Part shown: positions 60,401 to 64,000 of the stretch, in pieces
How the letters are laid out: the number at the start of each line of letters is the position of its first letter
How positions within the stretch are numbered: the stretch's first letter is position 1
NCBI RefSeq assembly: GCF_028858725.1
Contig: NC_084763.1
Span: 8,618,001 to 8,682,000 of the forward strand
Origin: Colius striatus
Lineage: Eukaryota > Chordata > Aves > Coliiformes > Coliidae
Reading direction: 5' to 3'
DNA length: 64,000 nt
Made by a program: the position numbers and the translations under genes
Notes under the pieces: model-generated
Seen by the model: only the letters and a program-made list of their open reading frames with translations
What the model was told of the DNA's origin: nothing
Databases searched by the model: none

Positions 60401-62592
60401 GGAACAGGTATGATGGGCTTTGGCCAAAACAAACAAAAACAAGCCTGTTTCTGACCCAGAATTTTCTCCAGGTGAAGACTCTTGTTCTTTTCTACATGAC
60501 CTGGTCCTGTTTCACCAAGAGCAATTATGATTTTCTCGTTCCTCTTAATCACAGCAAGTGTGGTGCTGGGGTTCAGCTCCAAAAGGAGCATCCCCTTCTG
60601 CAGTGCCTACCAGCGCCCATGGCACCTCACAGAAACAAACCAGCTGAGGAGCAGCATCCAAGGGGCAGACAAGCTTGTTCCAAGCCAGGAATGAGCTGCA
60701 GTTAAATCCAGCCCATCATCCCTTCTGTCTCAGCAGCTCCAGGCACAAATGCAGCCAAGAGTGGTAGGTCTTTGCTTAAAGAGTCATTTTGGCTAGTGTT
60801 CTTTAGCTTGGAGAAGAGGACACTGAGAAGTGACCTCATTAATGTTTACAAATACATAAAGGGTGGTGTCAGGAGGATGGAACCAGGCTGTTCTCCATCA
60901 TGTCCAATGACAGGACAAGGGGCAACAGGTACAAGCTGGAACAGAAGAGGTTCCTAAGAAACATAAGGAAAAACTTCTTCAGTTTGAGGGTGATGGAGCA
61001 CTGGAAGGGGCTGCTCAGATGAGTTGTTGAGTCTCCTTCTCTGGAGACATTCAAAACCCATCTGGACGAGTTCCTGTGTGACCTACTCTAGGTAGTCCTG
61101 CTCTGGCAGGGGTATTGCACTGGATGATCTTTCAAGGTCCCTTCCAACCCTTGAGTTTCCATGATTAACTTCCAATGTGATTTGATTTAACGCAGGTAGT
61201 GTGCAGCAGGAGAACTAATGTGTGTCTTTCTGAGGGCACTCCTGTTCACCAGCATGCTTTTATTCACTGTGGGTATCCACACAATTGTCAAAAATACACA
61301 GCAACATTTTCAAAGCTAAGCATTGCAGTTTAGAAATAAGAAGGTTCAAGACCATCTACAACATGTAAAACAAAGAATTTTTGGGTTATCACATCCATAG
61401 CCACCTTAAAGAAAAATCTTCTTCAAAACCCACAAAAATCAATCTTGCAATGAACATGAAACCATTATCATTTAATAACGTTCTGTATTCCTGCAGTATA
61501 TTGCAGATAAACAACGATATTTGAATACAAAGCTCAGCACATGTTCTCAAAACCTGACTCCGCGAGCAGGTGGGACAAGGGATTTTGCTCTAGTCTTACT
61601 TTTTTTCCCCATCCTCTTGTATTTAAAAAATAAAGACTAAATTTCTTTGAACTTACATAATTCCATCCTGTTATTTTCCAGAGGGCCAAATTGGCCTTTT
61701 AAATTCTTTAAGCTTGGCATTGTATGAAAGCAGATATCAAATATTCAGAGAGCTCAATTTAGAAAGATCATTTTTCTGAGGCTGGAGCTCTGCAGGAAGC
61801 TCTTCAGAAGGCTCAGACAGTGCCTCTAACAGCCATTCCCAGCAGGCTAAGGTCACTCACCCTTGCCAGACCATGTTTTAGGAGGCATTGGGCCAAAGGG
61901 AGTTGCAGGCCTGACAGAGAGGTGAGAAGTGTACAGCGTGTGAGGTGCCAGAGAAGCCCGGACTGCTATCAACAAGGACAGTTTGTGAATATTAACCTTT
62001 TTTGCACAAGAAGTAGCTGTGAACAACGTCTTCTTCACATGCAAAAAACCCCAGTATCACCTGCCTGGTTCCCTGTTGCTGCCTTTTAATACAGTTCACC
62101 TCTTTGAGTCAAAATCAGAGTCTGCCAAAGCCAATGAAGAAGTGCCCCTATCCAAGTAACTGGGATGTACATAGGACCTCTGTGAAAGGCATCACCAGAC
62201 AGGGGCAAAGTACAAAGCTGAAGCACCTGCAGACATTCATCTTTGCAGTTCAAATCATCTGCTCATCCCAGGTGTTCTCAAAGAACTGATTTGGGAAAGG
62301 TAACATGGGCAGGCTAGAGGCATTGCTTCCCCCAAGCTCATGGTAAAACCAGAAGTCACCAAAAGCATGAGGCTGGCTTGGAGAAAACATCACCCATCTG
62401 ACTTCACATACTACGTAGCTACAAAGATGTTCTATTTGATGCTGCATGGTTTTCCATAAAGTTAGGAAGCCCAGCTAACATAGAGAGATTTAAAAGCTTA
62501 AATATGTTATGACAGCAGTATTAGATGTATTTTTAAATACCTTTTCCAGCGCTTCTCTATCGACCAGCTCCTGCACAGCCAAAAGCTTTATA
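33230..62592 (-). CDS. EEPD1: EEPD1, endonuclease/exonuclease/phosphatase family domain protein 1, 3' part (6 coding exons, 5' end beyond window)
   Basis: On the - strand, exons 62592-62541, 44464-44354, 41965-41831, 40627-40495, 33713-33519 and 33429-33230 splice in one frame (GT-AG, phases match) into 274 residues plus stop, roughly the C-terminal half of a protein of about 570 residues. EEP-fold motifs appear in order: VQELVD (metal-binding Glu), [35 protein letters not shown] (GDFN), LDNIWIS and [11 protein letters not shown] (catalytic SDH). EEPD1 is known as a nuclease involved in restart of stalled replication forks, with cholesterol-linked functions also reported. The N-terminal helix-hairpin-helix exon is not in the window. 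The introns between visible exons are about 18.1, 2.4, 1.2, 6.8 and 0.09 kb. It is convergent with MATCAP2. No defect is seen. Confidence 0.97.
33519..33713 (-). CDS. EEPD1: EEPD1 penultimate coding exon, GDFN motif
   Basis: The acceptor is TTCCTAG and the donor GTAGAG. It encodes [20 protein letters not shown] (catalytic GDFN), [20 protein letters not shown] and [11 protein letters not shown]. An 89-bp intron separates it from the last exon. Confidence 0.97.
33889..34102 (+). mobile_element. CR1 LINE 3' end
   Basis: It runs from GGTAACAGGAAGCACTTTTT to AATGATTCTGTGAGTCTAAC. Diverged, from the subfamily with GAGCTTAAAGGTCTTTTCCA. Confidence 0.8.
34795..35033 (-). mobile_element. CR1 LINE, inverted, 5'-truncated
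   Basis: It starts near GACCCCTTACAGTTGGAAAA and ends AAACCTCCCTTGGTGCAAA, where it directly abuts the + copy at 35035. Confidence 0.88.
35035..35700 (+). mobile_element. CR1 LINE with endonuclease/RT-junction part of ORF2 and internal deletion
   Basis: 35035-35610 translates to the region after the CR1 endonuclease: [30 protein letters not shown] (relic of the SDHE motif), [20 protein letters not shown] and [14 protein letters not shown]. It is broken by frameshifts and stops. It then jumps at about 35610-35640 to the 3' terminus (GACTGGATGATCTTTAGAGG to CTGTGACTCTGTGATTCT). The reverse transcriptase core is deleted. Confidence 0.85.
37321..37434 (+). mobile_element. CR1 LINE 3' terminus
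   Basis: Short copy from CCCTGGATGAGTTCCCATGT to GTTCTGTGATTCTGTGATCC. Confidence 0.88.
39513..39671 (+). mobile_element. CR1 LINE fragment, truncated at both ends
   Basis: It runs from TTGGGAACTGGGGCTGTTTA to CTAGAATACAAAAAG and stops where the composite repeat begins. The 3' end is missing. Confidence 0.85.
39672..40106 (+). mobile_element. Composite repeat, copy 1: 180-bp non-CR1 segment fused to a CR1 3' end
   Basis: 39672-39851 is not CR1. From AGGACAAGGGGTAATGGG at 39852 onward it is CR1 to the terminal ACCATTCTATGAT. The whole 435 bp recurs at 52341-52775 with few differences, including the same junction. Confidence 0.85.
40495..40627 (-). CDS. EEPD1: EEPD1 coding exon, NLHL motif
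   Basis: The acceptor is CTGCCACAG and the donor GTAGGG. It encodes [20 protein letters not shown] and a helix ending TLQETLK, with one base of the next Gly codon. Confidence 0.96.
40628..41830 (-). other. EEPD1 intron (1.2 kb)
   Basis: No repeat or gene recognised. Confidence 0.8.
41831..41965 (-). CDS. EEPD1: EEPD1 coding exon, GFLWD segment
   Basis: A 135-nt phase 0-0 exon between TGATTCCAG and GTAAGT. It encodes [20 protein letters not shown], a polar [15 protein letters not shown] loop and PYLAHFK. Confidence 0.96.
42441..42921 (+). mobile_element. CR1 LINE fragment lacking the 3' terminus
   Basis: It starts CTGCATCAAGAAGAGTGTGG and runs through the end of ORF2 to TTCCTGTATAATCTGATCAA. 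The usual 3' terminal repeat is absent. Confidence 0.88.
43578..44102 (-). mobile_element. CR1 LINE, inverted, 5'-truncated
   Basis: It starts TCACAGAATGTTAAGGGCTG and reaches the ORF2 segment complementary to the [20 protein letters not shown] region. Confidence 0.92.
44354..44464 (-). CDS. EEPD1: EEPD1 coding exon, KWKGPRGCW segment
   Basis: A 111-nt phase 0-0 exon between CTCCCCAG and GTACAT. It encodes [20 protein letters not shown], then [17 protein letters not shown]. Confidence 0.96.
45352..45742 (-). mobile_element. CR1 LINE, inverted, diverged subfamily
   Basis: It starts near AGAGATTCGTAATGGTTGG and ends in CCTCAGCTGCTCCTCATACG. Small deletions remove part of the CAGCCCATTCCAATGC block. 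Confidence 0.88.
46038..46357 (-). mobile_element. CR1 LINE, inverted
   Basis: It starts AATCATAGAACCATTTCAGC. It contains CAGCCTTTGTCCCAGCCCTA, marking the same subfamily as the + copy at 25083. Confidence 0.9.
49769..50440 (+). mobile_element. CR1 LINE interrupted by a nested CR1
   Basis: The 5' part 49769-50183 ends GGTTGGACTGGATGATC; the 3' end resumes at 50391 (ATCATCTCTAAAGGTCCC) and finishes ATTCTGTAATTCTGTGAT. The insert is described separately. Confidence 0.85.
50184..50390 (-). mobile_element. CR1 LINE nested in antisense inside another CR1
   Basis: It starts CATAGAATCATAGAGTGATA and runs to CATCTCAACAGGAAAATCTG. It sits inside the 3' end of the + copy 49769-50440. Confidence 0.85.
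52341..52775 (+). mobile_element. Composite repeat, copy 2: non-CR1 segment fused to a CR1 3' end
   Basis: 52341-52521 matches 39672-39851 and 52522-52775 is the CR1 3' end, stopping at CTACCATTCTATGAT like copy 1. It differs from copy 1 by a handful of substitutions and single-base indels. Confidence 0.85.
53141..53235. repeat. 23-bp direct repeat in AT-rich sequence
   Basis: A perfect 23-bp unit (ATTATTTACTTAATAAAGCA plus CTC) occurs at 53141-53163 and 53213-53235, with a partial third copy at 53183-53196. A short hairpin AAAGCA/TGCTTT lies at 53155-53172. Confidence 0.85.
55719..55815 (-). mobile_element. CR1 LINE remnant, inverted, internally deleted
   Basis: The terminus ATCACAGAATCACTGGGCAG joins directly to the CAGTGCTCCCTCACCTGAAC body, so about 130 bp of the usual 3' UTR is missing. 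Confidence 0.8.
58059..58206 (-). mobile_element. CR1 LINE, inverted, very short
   Basis: It starts ATCATAGAATGGTAGGGTTG and ends GGAGACTCCACAACCCCTC. Confidence 0.9.
59341..59660 (-). mobile_element. CR1 LINE, inverted
   Basis: It starts TCATAGAACCATAGAATGGT and ends TGACACTCACCCTTTAGATA. Very similar to the + copy at 6283. Confidence 0.92.
59665..59889 (-). mobile_element. CR1 LINE, inverted, in tandem with the previous copy
   Basis: It starts GATCATAGAATGGTAGGGGT four bases after the previous element and ends AAATGGAACTTTTTGTG. Confidence 0.92.
60791..61166 (+). mobile_element. CR1 LINE 3' end
   Basis: It runs from GGCTAGTGTTCTTTAGCTTG to CCTTGAGTTTCCATGATT. Same subfamily as the copies at 3710 and 10450. 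Confidence 0.9.
62541..62592 (-). CDS. EEPD1: EEPD1 coding exon, QE motif (first exon visible)
   Basis: A 52-nt exon between TCCTTACAG and GTATTT. One base completes the codon from the missing upstream exon, then [17 protein letters not shown]. The Glu of the VQE motif is the EEP metal ligand. The acceptor phase agrees with a split codon ending in T. Confidence 0.93.
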
Positions 62593-62701
62593 CTGTAAGG
62601 AAAAACACAGAGAAAAAAAATGTAATGAATCACTCCACTGCAAGCATTCCAGGTACACAAGTAACAGCAGAGCTGAGACACTCTCTTTTTTATCTTCATC
62701 C

Positions 62702-62943
62702 AGTCACAGAATGGTAGGGGTTGGAAGGGATCATCTAGTCCAATCCCCTTGCCAAAGCAGGTCAGTTCGCACAGGAACACGTCCAGGCAGGTCTTGAAGA
62801 CCTCCAAGGAAGGAGCCTCCACACCCTCCCTGGGCTGCCTGTGCCAGGGCTCCCTCACCTCAGCAGGGGAAGAGTTTTTTCCTTATGTTTAAATGGAACT
62901 TTTTGTGCTCCAGCTTCCTCCCATTGCCCTTTGTCCTGTCACT
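62702..62943 (-). mobile_element. CR1 LINE, inverted, 110 bp upstream of an EEPD1 exon
   Basis: It starts CAGTCACAGAATGGTAGGGG and ends GCCCTTTGTCCTGTCACTAT. It is sense to EEPD1 and lies just before the acceptor of the 52-nt exon. Confidence 0.9.
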
Positions 62944-63774
62944 ATCTTCTCACTTCACAAAAGAGATTGTAGAGGTACAGTCAGAAAAAGTGCTCAGGAT
63001 ATAATAAAACAAAGCAAGAGAGAAGCAGTGTTAATTTGTTTGCTTTGAATAAGATGTCTCACATAGGTTTCCTGGTTTTTTTCAGATACAAATGTATCTG
63101 AATTCAGCTTACAGAGAAACTGCATTAATGATTCCATTTTTAATACCTTAAATTACACTGAAGGATTTTTTGAATGACAAACACAGAGACGACTAACACT
63201 TCTATTACTTTCAGTCAACTTTGTTCTTCAGTATCAACAGATTTCTCTGAGTCCCATAACAGCTACTCCCAGAGATTTACAATATTGCATATGAGGTACA
63301 GCAACTAGGACAGCCCAGCTCAAGAAATTTGAGGGAGATGAAGGAAATGTGTGTAATTGTTTGAAAGTAGGGTAGAGAGGTAATCAGTAATTATTATTCT
63401 TGTAATGCCATTTGCTAATCAAAACCAAGTTTCTTCACCTACTGAATCTTCTGTAAGTTTACTCCTAGGGGCTAAATCCTGCACACTGAATGTTGTTTAC
63501 TTCAACAAGATTATGAGAGTTAACTAGGCAGGATTTTGTCCTATAAAACAGGTAAATTCACAGTTAAATTGAGGTATATAGAAGAACCTTGTACAATATC
63601 TGTATTGTCAGTTTAATGAGTAACTAGAAATTATCTATCCTCCTTCAACTTCAGTTACTTGCACATGTCCCCATGTAGCGCAAAAGCTCAATCCTTTCAG
63701 GTAAAGATCTTGTTGCATCCCCACCAAGCTGCAGTGCTCACAGGACAGGTATGGACCAGAAAAGCATTGGCAAA

Positions 63775-63838
63775 GCACTGTCAGCAGGTGGAAGGAGATG
63801 ATCCTTCCCCTCCACCCAGCACTGGTGAGGCCACAACT
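63775..63838 (+). mobile_element. CR1 LINE internal fragment
   Basis: ACTGTCAGCAGGTGGAAGG and CAGCACTGGTGAGGCCACAA match the ORF2 region that reads VxSRxREV...LVRPHLE in other copies. Both ends are lost. Confidence 0.65.
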
Positions 63839-64000
63839 CAACCTCCCCATCCCTGAGCATTCCCCATCAATGATCCACAGCAGCTGCCCTGACCAGAGAG
63901 TGGAAGGGACAACACATCCACTTATGGAGATGGGCATCTACTCAGGGCAGCACCGTTAACAATTCAGCCCACCTCAACTTGAGCTCCCTACAGCTTTGTG

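Larger units (their letters stand above)
44465..62540 (-). other. EEPD1 intron (18 kb)
   Basis: CR1 pieces lie at 45352, 46038, 49769, 50184, 55719, 58059, 59341, 59665 and 60791, with composite repeat copy 2 at 52341. Stretches without recognised features: 44465-45351, 46358-49768, 50441-52340, 52776-53140, 53236-55718, 55816-58058, 58207-59340, 59890-60790 and 61167-62540. Open frames there (for example 47355-47828, 60097-60591) match nothing I know. Confidence 0.75.
62593..64000 (-). other. EEPD1 intron, continuing beyond the window
   Basis: Contains CR1 at 62702-62943 and a CR1 scrap at 63775-63838. No upstream EEPD1 exon is visible, so the large helix-hairpin-helix exon lies past 64000. 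Confidence 0.8.

Noticed and set aside
60097-60591. 164-codon - strand frame in the long EEPD1 intron
   Set aside because: No recognisable domain, no conserved motif, and it overlaps a + strand frame; treated as chance.
1-64000. tRNA, rRNA, microRNA, CRISPR or prokaryotic defence-type systems
   Set aside because: No cloverleaf with box A/B, no rRNA segments and no regularly spaced repeats were seen; the sequence is plainly vertebrate.

Overview
The window is vertebrate and specifically avian genomic DNA: GT-AG introns, a CpG-island promoter, and about 35 pieces of CR1 non-LTR retrotransposon (the bird/reptile LINE, recognised by its ATTCTATGAT-type 3' end and ORF2 remnants). By my hand tally CR1 covers about 12 kb, close to 19% of the window. 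That is higher than I would expect for a chicken-like genome and may point to a CR1-rich lineage such as woodpeckers or hoopoes, but one window cannot settle the species.

Two protein-coding genes are present, convergent (tail to tail). On the + strand, 1146-26251, is a complete seven-coding-exon MATCAP2 (KIAA0895 / TMCP2), a zinc carboxypeptidase of the tubulin-tail-processing MATCAP family. The joined exons give a 516-residue protein with an intact HEIGTH metal site and downstream TEEG glutamate. On the - strand, 33230-62592, are the last six coding exons of EEPD1, covering most of the endonuclease/exonuclease/phosphatase domain (274 residues, all conserved motifs intact). Its 5' exons with the helix-hairpin-helix region lie beyond base 64000. 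The human 7p14 order EEPD1 - KIAA0895 - ANLN has the same EEPD1/MATCAP2 arrangement, so ANLN is expected just left of base 1 on the - strand; no ANLN exon was found here.

Layout: 1-640 left flank; 640-1450 CpG island with MATCAP2 exon 1 and two inverted ZNF143-type motifs; 1171-26089 MATCAP2 introns, rich in CR1 and holding a solo endogenous-retrovirus LTR 48 bp after exon 2; 26252 to about 28.9 kb the MATCAP2 3' UTR and possible polyadenylation sites; about 28.9-33.0 kb intergenic, CR1-rich; 33.0-33.23 kb the short EEPD1 3' UTR; 33.2-64 kb EEPD1 exons and long introns.

The genes are ordinary conserved single-copy genes. The unusual material is in the repeats: a duplicated chimera of a non-CR1 segment fused to a CR1 3' end (39672-40106 and 52341-52775), a CR1 copy with a twin-priming-like 5' inversion (28931-29528), a CR1 nested inside another CR1's 3' end (50184-50390), a rare CR1 copy keeping the endonuclease/RT junction (35035-35700), and a solo LTR with a clean 5-bp target duplication. 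No tRNA, rRNA, CRISPR or bacterial-type feature was found.
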